A DNA stretch of 11,564 nt from UBA9732 sp963649615 (GCA_963649615.1 CAVJIN010000046.1:1-11564); one strand, 5' to 3'; counted from the stretch's first letter, positions 1 through 7,540 are shown. Notes: generated by a model from the sequence alone, not told the origin. A program made the numbers and translations.

Positions 1-1
1 A

Positions 2-37
2 GTGGCGCTGGCATTGAAAACTGGAGAGTCTAAATGA
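2..37 (+). CDS. 3' end of an upstream gene (partial)
   Basis: One forward frame is open from the window edge and ends VALALKTGESK followed by TGA at 35-37. Its stop overlaps the start codon of the next gene as ATGA, a common sign of translational coupling. A second frame is also open and ends in TAA at 31-33 (tail SGAGIENWRV), so the frame is not certain. From context the gene could encode the ATPase or the substrate-binding S component of the same ECF importer, but eleven residues cannot show this. Confidence 0.35.
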   Translation: MALALKTGESK

Positions 38-738
38 CGGAAGCAATTCTTTCGTATAATAAAAGAAATAGTCTCATTCATAAGATTCCAGCTATTGTAA
101 AGCTGGTTGTTCTCTTTTGTGTTCCATTGGCACTACATTTGACAACACTGCCCTTTCATTTGGGGTTTTTCTGTTTTGCTGTGCTTCTTGCTTTGATTGC
201 AAAACTTCCAATTAAAAGTTTTTTTAGAGATCTAAAGCCAATAATCTACTACTGTTTATTCATTTTAATTATAGATATCTTGACTCTCTTGCTTTTTGAC
301 AAAACTCCAATGCCAATAGCAGATAGTTTGGATGATGTTGCTGTTAGTCAAAGTATATCATTTTGGAGTGTCTTACTTGAGAAAGGCAACTTTACTTTGA
401 TGAGCCGTCTTGTAGTTTCAATGGCTTATACTTCAATCTTTTTTAGAACAACATCACACCTTGAAATGCGACAATCACTTGAAAAAATTGAGTCATGTAT
501 TACTTTTAGGCATTCAAATCTGACTTTTTCCAAGTCATTTGCTCTTTTTCTAAACTTCTTACCTCAGCTATTTGCAATCTGGTCTTCATTAGATTTGGCT
601 TGGCAGGCACGAAAAGGAAAACGCACACCCCGCAAGATTATTGTACTACTGCCTACATTCATTACTCTAAGCATGAAAAAAGCAAATGAGACTTTGTTGG
701 CAATTAAAAACAGAAGTATTGAGAACAGAAGTATTTAG
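34..738 (+). CDS. ECF transporter transmembrane component (EcfT/BioN/CbiQ family)
   Basis: This 234-residue membrane protein is probably the T component of an energy-coupling-factor importer, which links the ATPases to a vitamin- or metal-binding S component in the inner membrane. The N-terminus (YNKRNSLIHKIPAIVKL) matches the family opening 'hxxNSxlHrldprtKl'. Hydrophobic segments lie near residues 21-57, 70-89 and 120-137. The C-terminal coupling region has a family-like helix (LFLNFLPQLFAIW) and a first Ala-Arg motif at A192-R193-K194. The second motif is degenerate: A223 and N226-R227-S228 where many members have Ala-Arg-Gly. The protein is short compared with housekeeping EcfT (about 265 aa) and nearer BioN-type proteins. 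GGAGAG at 23-28 supports the ATG at 34. The 3' end carries a 15-bp tandem duplication. The substrate cannot be told from this gene; biotin or cobalt/nickel systems are possible. Confidence 0.8.
   Translation: MTEAILSYNKRNSLIHKIPAIVKLVVLFCVPLALHLTTLPFHLGFFCFAVLLALIAKLPIKSFFRDLKPIIYYCLFILIIDILTLLLFDKTPMPIADSLDDVAVSQSISFWSVLLEKGNFTLMSRLVVSMAYTSIFFRTTSHLEMRQSLEKIESCITFRHSNLTFSKSFALFLNFLPQLFAIWSSLDLAWQARKGKRTPRKIIVLLPTFITLSMKKANETLLAIKNRSIENRSI
709..738 (+). repeat. 15-bp tandem duplication at the 3' end of the ECF gene
   Basis: AACAGAAGTATTGAG (709-723) is followed directly by AACAGAAGTATTTAG (724-738). The copies differ at one base, which makes the third-last base triplet GAG (Glu) in the first copy and the TAG stop in the second. 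The protein therefore ends NRSIENRSI. The second copy also supplies the bases that overlap the stop of the convergent tetR-like gene. Confidence 0.9.
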
Positions 739-1328
739 TGAGTTTTGCAAACTTCTTTAGACCAATTGGCCACTGTAAACAGTTTACTGACTTCCATTGG
801 AATATCGTATAAAGAGCAGTCAAGCTGTCCACCTAGCCATTGAGTATAAAGAGAAACAAGGCCACCAGCAAAGAAGAGAACGTTAATGTGAAAACCTTTT
901 GACTGCCTGACTTCAAGAGGAATAGAGGCATCTTGTTCCATATAATCTACAAATATGAGCTTAAGTTTTTCTATAAAGACACTAGACTCCGGTGTTGATG
1001 CAAGCGTTTTATAGTAGTCTGGATCTTCTGAAAGAAAAATACTTACTTGAAGTAGCAGTGGCGTTGGATTTGTAAAAAAGTTTTCAAGTTTGAAGTTGTT
1101 AAGAACTTCTGTAAGCTTATCTATAACATCCTGCTCAATCTCATCAACTAAGTCTTTCAAGCAAGAGTAGTGAGCATAAAACGTTGCCCTATTAATGTTG
1201 GCTTCATTGACAATATCTGTGATTGTAATTTTGTTAGCAGGCTTTGTCTTGATAAGACTAACAAAAGCTTGACGAATCAAACGCTTAGAACGCAATGCAT
1301 TTCTATTTTGTTTTTTTCCACTCTCCAT
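735..1328 (-). CDS. TetR/AcrR-family transcriptional repressor
   Basis: This is a 197-residue TetR-type regulator. The N-terminal DNA-binding domain is clear: a basic lead-in (RSKRLIRQAFVSLI), then a helix-turn-helix around residues 34-65 (TITDIVNEANINRATFYAHY), where the RATFYxHY recognition-helix end is a family hallmark. The C-terminal ligand/dimer domain has the usual pattern FFAGGLVSLYTQWLGG followed by Pro-Met-Glu-Val. An in-frame TTG lies at 1337, but I prefer the ATG at 1328-1326, with AGG at 1340-1338 as a modest ribosome site. It is divergent from the adaptor-RND-lipoprotein-TolC operon, the classic layout of a local efflux repressor (AcrR/MtrR style), so it probably controls that operon and itself. 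Its stop codon (737-735) overlaps the stop of the convergent ECF gene. The inducer is unknown. Confidence 0.9.
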   Translation of the reverse strand: MESGKKQNRNALRSKRLIRQAFVSLIKTKPANKITITDIVNEANINRATFYAHYSCLKDLVDEIEQDVIDKLTEVLNNFKLENFFTNPTPLLLQVSIFLSEDPDYYKTLASTPESSVFIEKLKLIFVDYMEQDASIPLEVRQSKGFHINVLFFAGGLVSLYTQWLGGQLDCSLYDIPMEVSKLFTVANWSKEVCKTH

Positions 1329-1384
1329 TTTTAACAACCTATTATAACAACCTCTAAAAATTCGTAAAAAACAAACTCGCCACT

Positions 1385-1414
1385 AAAATACAACATGTGT
1401 CGTAAAAAAATCAA
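1385..1414 (-). promoter_or_regulatory. Candidate promoter of the TetR-type gene
   Basis: Read on the minus strand, TTGATT (1414-1409) is followed by an 18-bp spacer and TATTTT (1390-1385). This would start transcription about 50 bases before the ATG at 1328. The spacer contains the CGACACATGTTG element, so a repressor bound there would block this promoter, consistent with autoregulation. This rests on pattern only. Confidence 0.4.
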
Positions 1415-1516
1415 GTGTTGGAGTTATAAATAATAGGAAAAATTTAACTTTATAAATGTAATTCTTTATGGAATAAGGTTTAAAATCTATCTCCAACATT
1501 TTTTCGTCACTTGTTG
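1391..1516. repeat. Two-part element present in both orientations (candidate operator pair)
   Basis: On the plus strand CTCCAACA (1491-1498) is followed six bases later by CGTCACTTGTTG (1505-1516). On the minus strand CTCCAACA (1423-1416) is followed 13 bases later by CGACACATGTTG (1402-1391). The first parts are identical (8/8) and the second parts match at 10 of 12 positions. Both are joined by T-rich DNA and followed by TATTT. The copies point away from each other, each in the direction of the adjacent gene, which suggests a shared control element for both promoters. Calling it the TetR operator is inference. Confidence 0.55.
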
Positions 1517-1564
1517 ATATTTATACATTGTAGCGAAATTTTGTTTAATACTCAAATTTTTCTG

Positions 1565-1593
1565 TTGATAAAAACATAATTTATTAGTAATTT
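1565..1593 (+). promoter_or_regulatory. Candidate promoter of the efflux operon
   Basis: TTGATA (1565-1570) and TAATTT (1588-1593) are separated by 17 bp and lie 27 bases before the ATG at 1620, leaving a short leader that contains the GGAGAGG ribosome site. The -10 match is weak. TATACA at 1522-1527 is an alternative -10 with a poor -35. Confidence 0.35.
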
Positions 1594-1619
1594 TTCCACC
1601 GTTATTTGGAGAGGATTGT

Positions 1620-2720
1620 ATGAAAAACAAAAAACTCAATTCTGTTATAATGTACACAGTACTATTTATTGTGTTCATTGCACTCTTTTTAGTTTTAAGA
1701 TGGTTCTATTCTACAAGAACAGAGTCTACTTATGAGCGACCAACTTCACCTGTTGAAGTAACAAATCCACAGATAAGAACTCTTACGAAGGAAATAACAC
1801 TTTCTTCTTATGTTTCCGCAGACTCAACAATCCCAGTTACTGCATATCTTGATGGTACACTTCTTGAGTTTAATGTTCAGGAAGGCGACTATGTGAATGA
1901 AGGCGATGTTATTGCCGTTATTGACCCTGAGCCTTATGAACTTCAAAGACAACAGGCTGAAGCGGCTTACCTAGCCTACGAGAGTTCCTTTGAAAGAGTA
2001 GAAAAGCTCTATAAGAATGAAAGTGCATCAAAGCAGGATTATGATACTGTTAAAGCTCAAAGAGACGCTTATAAAGCGCAGCTAGAACTTGCTGAACTTC
2101 AGCTTTCTTACACAAATGTAACAGCCAAAACCAGTGGAACAATTCTCAAAACAATTTTGAGCCAAGGTAGCACAGCTTCTAAAGGAACTCCAATAGCAAC
2201 AATTGCAGATTTAAAAAATCTAACAGTTAATTTAAATCTTGGAGAGCAGTACTTTGCTCTGTTCTCAGATGCTTACACTAATGCTGCAGAAACAAATTAC
2301 ACAATTACCGTAACAAGACCTGCTACCACCTACTCTGAAGAAAAAACAACAACCGCAACAATTAAAGCCGTTTCACCTTATGTTGATCCAACAAGCAAAA
2401 ACTTCAAACTTTATCTTAGACTAGATGATCCTACCTATTTCAACCCTGGAATGTATGTAAAAGTCACCATTGCAGTAGAAACACAAACAGGTTACTCGGT
2501 TGAAAGAAAAGCTATGAAACTTGATGGGGGCGCTTATTATGTTCTAGAAAGTGAGGATGGTTATACAGCTAAGAGAATTGATCTCTCAAACGCTTTTAGT
2601 ACAAGTGAATATGTCATTATCCCAGAAGAATATAAAGATGAAAAATTCATAATTAAGGGACAAGATGACCTCTTCAGTGGTCAGCCAGTAGCAATTGTCA
2701 ACTCTAGCTCAGACAATTAA
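1620..2720 (+). CDS. RND efflux periplasmic adaptor (HlyD/AcrA-type membrane fusion protein)
   Basis: This 366-residue adaptor would bridge the RND pump and the TolC-like channel in the periplasm. A single N-terminal membrane segment (about residues 8-28, SVIMYTVLFIVFIALFLVL) anchors it; there is no lipobox, unlike AcrA. The lipoyl half-domain follows (about 68-103, with EFNVQEGDYVNEGDVIAVID), then a short coiled-coil hairpin (about 104-160, rich in Gln/Glu/Ala, including KNESASKQDYDTVKAQRDA). The second lipoyl half is TSGTILKTILSQGSTASKGTPI. A beta-barrel region with the typical NPGMYVKVTIAVET and a membrane-proximal domain complete it. The short hairpin suits an RND adaptor rather than a type I secretion HlyD. 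GGAGAGG at 1608-1614 fixes the ATG. It is the first gene of the operon, 12 bp before the pump gene. Confidence 0.93.
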   Translation: MKNKKLNSVIMYTVLFIVFIALFLVLRWFYSTRTESTYERPTSPVEVTNPQIRTLTKEITLSSYVSADSTIPVTAYLDGTLLEFNVQEGDYVNEGDVIAVIDPEPYELQRQQAEAAYLAYESSFERVEKLYKNESASKQDYDTVKAQRDAYKAQLELAELQLSYTNVTAKTSGTILKTILSQGSTASKGTPIATIADLKNLTVNLNLGEQYFALFSDAYTNAAETNYTITVTRPATTYSEEKTTTATIKAVSPYVDPTSKNFKLYLRLDDPTYFNPGMYVKVTIAVETQTGYSVERKAMKLDGGAYYVLESEDGYTAKRIDLSNAFSTSEYVIIPEEYKDEKFIIKGQDDLFSGQPVAIVNSSSDN

Positions 2721-2732
2721 GGAAGGCGTTAA

Positions 2733-5700
2733 ATGAAACTTACACGTTATCCGGTTGCGCACCCCGTAATAATTGCAATGACGCTTTTAGCCTTGGGCGT
2801 CTTTGGCCTTATGGCGGTTGCAGATACAAACACAGAATTTCTTCCAGATATCTCAAACCCAATGGTATATGTTGTCACAATCTACCCTGGGGCCTCTAGC
2901 AAAGATATAGAAGAAACAATAACAAATGTTCTTGAGGACGACTTTGTTACACTTCCAAACTTCAAAAGCATGTCTTCTCAATCAATAAACAGTGCCTCAA
3001 TAGTATCAATTACCTACCAAGATGGCATTGACCCTTATGATGAGATAGATGAAGTCAGAAACAGAATAGACGACTTAATTGATGATCTTCCAGACGGCAT
3101 ACAAGGTAGACCTTATGCTCTAGTTGGAGGAACCTCAATGCTCTCAATTGCCTCATTTGTTGTTGAGAGCACAGATGGCGATATTAACGCCCTTGGTGAT
3201 TATGTTGAAAACGAGATTAAGCCACAGCTTACACAAATCTCTGGTGTATCAACAATTACCGTCAACGGCGCCAAGAATCCTACAGTTGATGTAAAACTTA
3301 GAATGGATGATTTAAACAGCAAAGGGATTTCTCCAATTGCAGTTTATCAGATGCTTTCTTATAGCAACTACTCTATTCCTCTTGACTCTGTCACTTTTGA
3401 AGGTACATCAATAGATGCAAAATTTGACTCCACCTACTCTTCCTTGGATGAGATTGCTTCAATTCCTGTAGGATACTCACTAGATGGCGGAATTATAAGG
3501 CTATCGGATGTGGCGGACGTATCGCTTGACTACAAGGATGACGACTACATTGTTACTAAAAACGGCAAAGAAGTCATAAGCGTAGATATTTGTAAAAGAA
3601 GCGATGGCAACACCATAGAAATCACAAACAAAATCAAAGAAATCTTGACCCAGGAAGAAGCCAAATACGGTGGAGCGCTCAAATTCACCATGATTAGCGA
3701 TGACTCAACACTGGTCAACTCCTCTCTTTCCACAGTTATAGAATCTGGAGTACTAGGAATTCTCATTGCAGTCCTAGTTATTTACATCTTCCTCAGCGAC
3801 TTCAAAGCCACCATCATAATTGGCCTGTCCATCCCGCTTTCCATCTTTTTCACATTCATTGGAATGCAACTTATGGGCATCACAATTAACCTTCTTTCTC
3901 TATCCGGTATTGTAGTTGCATTGGGCAACATAGTAGGCGCTGCTATTCTTGTACTAGACCAGGTATACCGATACTACCAGGCGACAAAAGACGGCAAAGC
4001 CCTCTACACCGTCAATCAGTCAATATTTTTAGGGACCGATAACGTTATGGGCTCTGTTTTGGGATCTGGACTTACGACAATTGTTGTATTCTTACCAATT
4101 GCAATGATGAGTGGTCTTGTAGGACAAATTCTCAAAGACGTATCAGTAACCTTCATGCTCTCACTCTCAGCATCATTGTTGGTTGCAATCATTTACATAC
4201 CATTCTTAATGAAAAAACTTCTCAAAGAAGATGACAGCGTACGTACACCAAAGCGTGAAAACATCATTGTACGAGGTCTCAAGAAAGTTGAGAAATGGTA
4301 TGCAAAAAGCCTCTACTTTGTTGAAAAACACTGCCCATTCATGCTTGTTGTGGCATTGTTAGTAGTTCTTTTGAGTATTTATATTCTACCAAACATGGAG
4401 TTCACATTCATTCCTTCTACGGATAACGGAGACTTCTATATTAATGTAACACTTCCTCAAACCTACTCACTTGAAGAGACCCATCAAGCAATGAACAAAA
4501 TAGAAGAGCTTGTAATTGAAGCAGTACCAGAGATGAAAGCAGACGTAGTTTTCTCTGGAAAGGACATGTCAGTTCTCTCTCAAGCAACAAAGAATAAGGG
4601 AGCAATCCACGTAGTTCTCACCAGCGTTAAGGACAGAGATAGAGACATTCATGAGATAATTCTTCAAGTACAAGAGCTTTTGTCTGCCAACATTCCAGAT
4701 GCCACCATAAGTGTAGAAAACGGTGGTTTTGATAGACTTATCAACTTGGTTTCTAATGGCGGTGGTTACGGCCTTATGTTGGTTGGAGAAGACACAGATG
4801 CTCTTTATGAAGCAGCAGAGCGCATTGAAGCACAGCTTAAGACCTACCCTGAAGTAATGACAACAAGCATTAGTGCTACAAATGACATGAAGACAGCTGT
4901 TATCAACGGAACATATGATTACCTGACTAGTTTAGGTGTCCCTGCCAAGGAAGCTGGACTTACAAGTGCAATTCTTTTCTATGGAACAGATGTAGGTAAA
5001 TACAGCCAAGAAGGTAGTGATGACCGTTATGATATTCATTTGTATTCAGACATTCAGGATCAAGAGCTTAGCACAGATAGATTAAACGACATTAAGATTA
5101 CATCTCTTGCCGGAGCAACAATTTCTCTTGCAAACGTTACAAGTTTGGATTTGGAAGAAAATCTCTCTCAAATCAACCATGATGACAGAGCAACTTCCCT
5201 TACAATCTCTGCAACACTTACAACAGAAAGTACAGATAGTGTTACAAAGAAAATTAACCAATATCTAGCAGAAAACCCACTTCCAAGTGGAATTTCAACA
5301 AAGACTAGTGGTTTAGGAGAAATGGTTGAAACCTCTATGACTCCATTGATTGAAGCTCTTTTGATTGCAATGTTCCTAGTTTATCTAGTAATGGTTGCTG
5401 TCTTTGAGCGTTTTGACCAACCATTCTTAATTATGCTTTTGTTCCCATTCTGTATCATTGGTGCAGTTGTTGCCCTTTCAATCTTCAGCTCGTCCATGAG
5501 TATTGTTTCAATTTTAGGAATTGTTTCCCTCATAGGAATGCTGGTTAACAATGGTATTGTTATTGCTGACTACGCAAACCTTGCAAGAAAAAATGACAGG
5601 GAAAAGCTTTTAACAATGAAGGGCGTTGAGTTTGATGAATATACAGAGACGCTTGGAATGCTTTCATATAGAGAAGAAAAAGCAATCCTAGATAGGGAAA

Positions 5701-5966
5701 CGGCAGAGGGATCGGCCTCAAGACTTAGAGCTATCTTGATGACAACTCTGACCACTGTCTTGGGTGTTATTCCTATGGCTGTGGCCAAGGGTGAAGGTGC
5801 AGAAATCTACGCCCCATTAGGACAGGTTATCATGGGTGGACTTGCTACCAGTATGATACTAACTCTATATATCATGCCAACTTACTACTACATGCTAGAA
5901 AGAAGAAAACTCAAGAGGGTTTATAAAAAGAAAAATTCTGCCACCGTTGCAGAGGAGGAAAAATAA
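2733..5966 (+). CDS. RND-family efflux pump (HAE1/AcrB-like) lacking the TM4 proton-relay aspartates
   Basis: This 1077-residue inner-membrane protein is full length for an AcrB/HAE1-type exporter. TM1 is near residues 9-30, porter domain 1 about 40-330, and TM2-6 about 337-490 (with GSGLTTIVVFLPIAMMSG). TM7 is near 535-552, porter domain 2 follows to about 868, and TM8-12 run to about 1060 (with LMTTLTTVLGVIPMA and GEGAEIYAPLG). The key oddity is TM4. The usual G-x-x-V-D-(D/N)-x-I reads G398-N399-I400-V401-G402-A403-A404-I405, so both positions of the proton-carrying Asp pair are non-acidic. TM10 has V938-N939-N940, common in this family. Between TM10 and the RLRxILMT helix lies a charged stretch (about 956-996) roughly 28 residues longer than usual. 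GGAAGG at 2721-2726 precedes the ATG. Substrate is unknown. The protein could be a pump coupled differently, one member of a mixed trimer, or inactive. No frameshift is seen. Confidence 0.93.
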   Translation: MKLTRYPVAHPVIIAMTLLALGVFGLMAVADTNTEFLPDISNPMVYVVTIYPGASSKDIEETITNVLEDDFVTLPNFKSMSSQSINSASIVSITYQDGIDPYDEIDEVRNRIDDLIDDLPDGIQGRPYALVGGTSMLSIASFVVESTDGDINALGDYVENEIKPQLTQISGVSTITVNGAKNPTVDVKLRMDDLNSKGISPIAVYQMLSYSNYSIPLDSVTFEGTSIDAKFDSTYSSLDEIASIPVGYSLDGGIIRLSDVADVSLDYKDDDYIVTKNGKEVISVDICKRSDGNTIEITNKIKEILTQEEAKYGGALKFTMISDDSTLVNSSLSTVIESGVLGILIAVLVIYIFLSDFKATIIIGLSIPLSIFFTFIGMQLMGITINLLSLSGIVVALGNIVGAAILVLDQVYRYYQATKDGKALYTVNQSIFLGTDNVMGSVLGSGLTTIVVFLPIAMMSGLVGQILKDVSVTFMLSLSASLLVAIIYIPFLMKKLLKEDDSVRTPKRENIIVRGLKKVEKWYAKSLYFVEKHCPFMLVVALLVVLLSIYILPNMEFTFIPSTDNGDFYINVTLPQTYSLEETHQAMNKIEELVIEAVPEMKADVVFSGKDMSVLSQATKNKGAIHVVLTSVKDRDRDIHEIILQVQELLSANIPDATISVENGGFDRLINLVSNGGGYGLMLVGEDTDALYEAAERIEAQLKTYPEVMTTSISATNDMKTAVINGTYDYLTSLGVPAKEAGLTSAILFYGTDVGKYSQEGSDDRYDIHLYSDIQDQELSTDRLNDIKITSLAGATISLANVTSLDLEENLSQINHDDRATSLTISATLTTESTDSVTKKINQYLAENPLPSGISTKTSGLGEMVETSMTPLIEALLIAMFLVYLVMVAVFERFDQPFLIMLLFPFCIIGAVVALSIFSSSMSIVSILGIVSLIGMLVNNGIVIADYANLARKNDREKLLTMKGVEFDEYTETLGMLSYREEKAILDRETAEGSASRLRAILMTTLTTVLGVIPMAVAKGEGAEIYAPLGQVIMGGLATSMILTLYIMPTYYYMLERRKLKRVYKKKNSATVAEEEK

Positions 5967-5967
5967 T

Positions 5968-7530
5968 ATGAAAAACAAGAATGTTAAAAATTTACGCGTT
6001 GTAGCTTTGCTACTAGCCTGCTTAATGGCACTTGCATTGACAAGTTGCTCGGCTGTCTTTGATTCTGCAATTAGTGGAACAGTTAAAGATAGAAGTGCAA
6101 GAGAAACCTCTTCAGCACAATCTGGCGGAATTGCAGATGCCATGGTTTATGCCTACGATGATGAAAGTGCTTGGGAAACAGCATACAAAAACTGGGATAA
6201 AAAGAGCGTTTTTAGTGACTACTCAGTGCCCTCAGCAAAAACCGCTTCAGATGGCTCATTCTCAATTTCGTCGCTTAGATGGAAGACAAATAATCCTCTT
6301 TATGGAAAAGATGCAGACAGCCGTACAGTTTATTTGCTAGTTTTCCACAAGGATTATGGCCTTACAAAGGTTGAAGGTAGAACAGTTCAATCTGATAAAT
6401 CAAACAACTTTGGTATTGTGTATTGTGATAAGGTATCGGTAAGCAAGAACTTGGTTATTAAATTCAAGGATATTGATGACAACAGTACAACTGCTTCCGG
6501 CTCTGATTCTACTATAACTGATACAAGTGGTTTCTCTTTCCGTTATAGTTACAGAGATGGTTACAGCGAGGAAGGCACAGATAATGTTTTTGCAACTGTT
6601 TCTTCAATTACAAATGGTCAATATACCATCACTGTAAAGTACAAAGATGACGGTTCAAATCCTCCAACAGTAACTGTATATGATATTCAGACCGGCGATG
6701 ACTGGACCTATGATGGTGCAGAGAAAGTTGAGATGACCTACTCTACTTCCAGCAAAAGTTACACATCCAATAGCCTTTATTTCTCCAATGATTGGGAGAC
6801 AGTAAGTGTTACAATAAACCTTAAAGATGGTGCTACCTCAGACTCCGTTACAGATCCAATCTATTTTGCTTGGGAGTATAATAATGGAGATAATGATACT
6901 GTAAAATCTGATACAGTAACAACTTCAACTGGAAGTTCAACTATAAATGTTAAGTTTAGAAAAGGGATGGAGAATCCTTGTAAATTAAGATTGGGCAAGT
7001 TTGATGACCAGAAAGGCTCTAACAATGACTATTGGGATTGGACAGAAGGCGAAAATGATGCTTCTCTTAGAGATGAAAACGACTTTATTGAAGTTGAGTT
7101 GAATGATGATAGTGACAGCCTAAGCGTAGATGTTTACTTTAGAAAGAATTATCTACGACTTGGTACCGGAATCAGCGGTTATGTATACAACGCATCTGCA
7201 ACCGGCGATGGATATGGTGACAGAACCGATGACGGTAAAAAACTTACAATTTACAATGGTGACACAAAACTTGGTGATACTGTATTTACAAGAGCAGAAA
7301 ATCCTACAGTAGATGGAGCTCCAACAAATCATGGCAAATATGAAGGTCTTGGTAAATCTGGTAAAGTACAATTGACCTATAATGATCCTGAAGATGAAAA
7401 TGATACAACTCCTGTTTCCTACGTTTCAAATCCAATTACTCTTACAGTAAAAAGAGAAGGTGTTGAGGTAGGAACAATTGAACTTACAAGCGAAGATACT
7501 GACTTTTCTAACTATATCTTCACAGTATAA
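5968..7530 (+). CDS. Unrecognised acidic lipoprotein with beta-rich domains, in the efflux operon
   Basis: The product is 520 residues. It starts at the ATG at 5968, one base after the pump stop, with AGAGGAGG at 5951-5958 inside the end of the pump gene; an in-frame TTG at 5947 is less likely. A basic N-terminus and hydrophobic core end in L24-T25-S26-C27, a good lipobox, so the protein is probably lipidated at Cys27. The mature part is rich in Asp, Ser, Thr and Tyr. Residues 35-140 resemble a carboxypeptidase regulatory-like (beta-sandwich) domain: ISGTVKD, then GIADAMVYAYDD, then TASDGSFSISSL. A related opening, GISGYVYN, recurs near residue 401. The middle (about 180-395) is made of strand-like segments such as YTITVKYKDDG and VSVTINLKDG, with no catalytic motif visible. 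I do not recognise the family. Its place between pump and channel suggests an accessory subunit or exported surface client, but that is inference. Confidence 0.85.
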   Translation: MKNKNVKNLRVVALLLACLMALALTSCSAVFDSAISGTVKDRSARETSSAQSGGIADAMVYAYDDESAWETAYKNWDKKSVFSDYSVPSAKTASDGSFSISSLRWKTNNPLYGKDADSRTVYLLVFHKDYGLTKVEGRTVQSDKSNNFGIVYCDKVSVSKNLVIKFKDIDDNSTTASGSDSTITDTSGFSFRYSYRDGYSEEGTDNVFATVSSITNGQYTITVKYKDDGSNPPTVTVYDIQTGDDWTYDGAEKVEMTYSTSSKSYTSNSLYFSNDWETVSVTINLKDGATSDSVTDPIYFAWEYNNGDNDTVKSDTVTTSTGSSTINVKFRKGMENPCKLRLGKFDDQKGSNNDYWDWTEGENDASLRDENDFIEVELNDDSDSLSVDVYFRKNYLRLGTGISGYVYNASATGDGYGDRTDDGKKLTIYNGDTKLGDTVFTRAENPTVDGAPTNHGKYEGLGKSGKVQLTYNDPEDENDTTPVSYVSNPITLTVKREGVEVGTIELTSEDTDFSNYIFTV

Positions 7531-7540
7531 GGGGCTTTAA

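Larger units (their letters stand above)
1329..1619. promoter_or_regulatory. Divergent control region between the TetR-type gene and the efflux operon
   Basis: This 291-bp AT-rich stretch has no convincing gene. It contains candidate promoters in both directions and several short repeats: AACAACCT at 1333-1340 and 1346-1353, TCGTAAAAAA at 1362-1371 and 1400-1409, TTATAAAT at 1424-1431 and 1450-1457, and TGTTGATA at 1512-1519 and 1563-1570. It also holds the inverted two-part element described separately. An operator for the TetR-type protein is expected here, but no single long perfect palindrome stands out. Confidence 0.75.

Noticed and set aside
1393..1398. ACATGT palindrome as a complete TetR operator
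   Set aside because: The symmetry does not extend beyond six bases, too short for a TetR dimer site by itself. It is described instead as part of the longer repeated element.
1487..1678. 63-codon minus-strand reading frame upstream of and overlapping the adaptor start
   Set aside because: It covers the promoter region and the adaptor start on the opposite strand, and its product shows no domain pattern. Chance frame in AT-rich DNA.
5947..5967. Upstream TTG start for the lipoprotein
   Set aside because: It would place the ribosome site inside the coding region and add a charged stretch before the signal peptide; the ATG at 5968 is correctly spaced from AGAGGAGG.
5895..6143. Minus-strand frame across the pump/lipoprotein junction with a hydrophobic tail
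   Set aside because: It is antisense to two well-supported genes; the hydrophobic part mirrors the A/G-rich ribosome-site region. No independent support.
7153..7371. Minus-strand frame within the lipoprotein gene
   Set aside because: Antisense shadow of a continuous, better-supported gene with a signal peptide and ribosome site.
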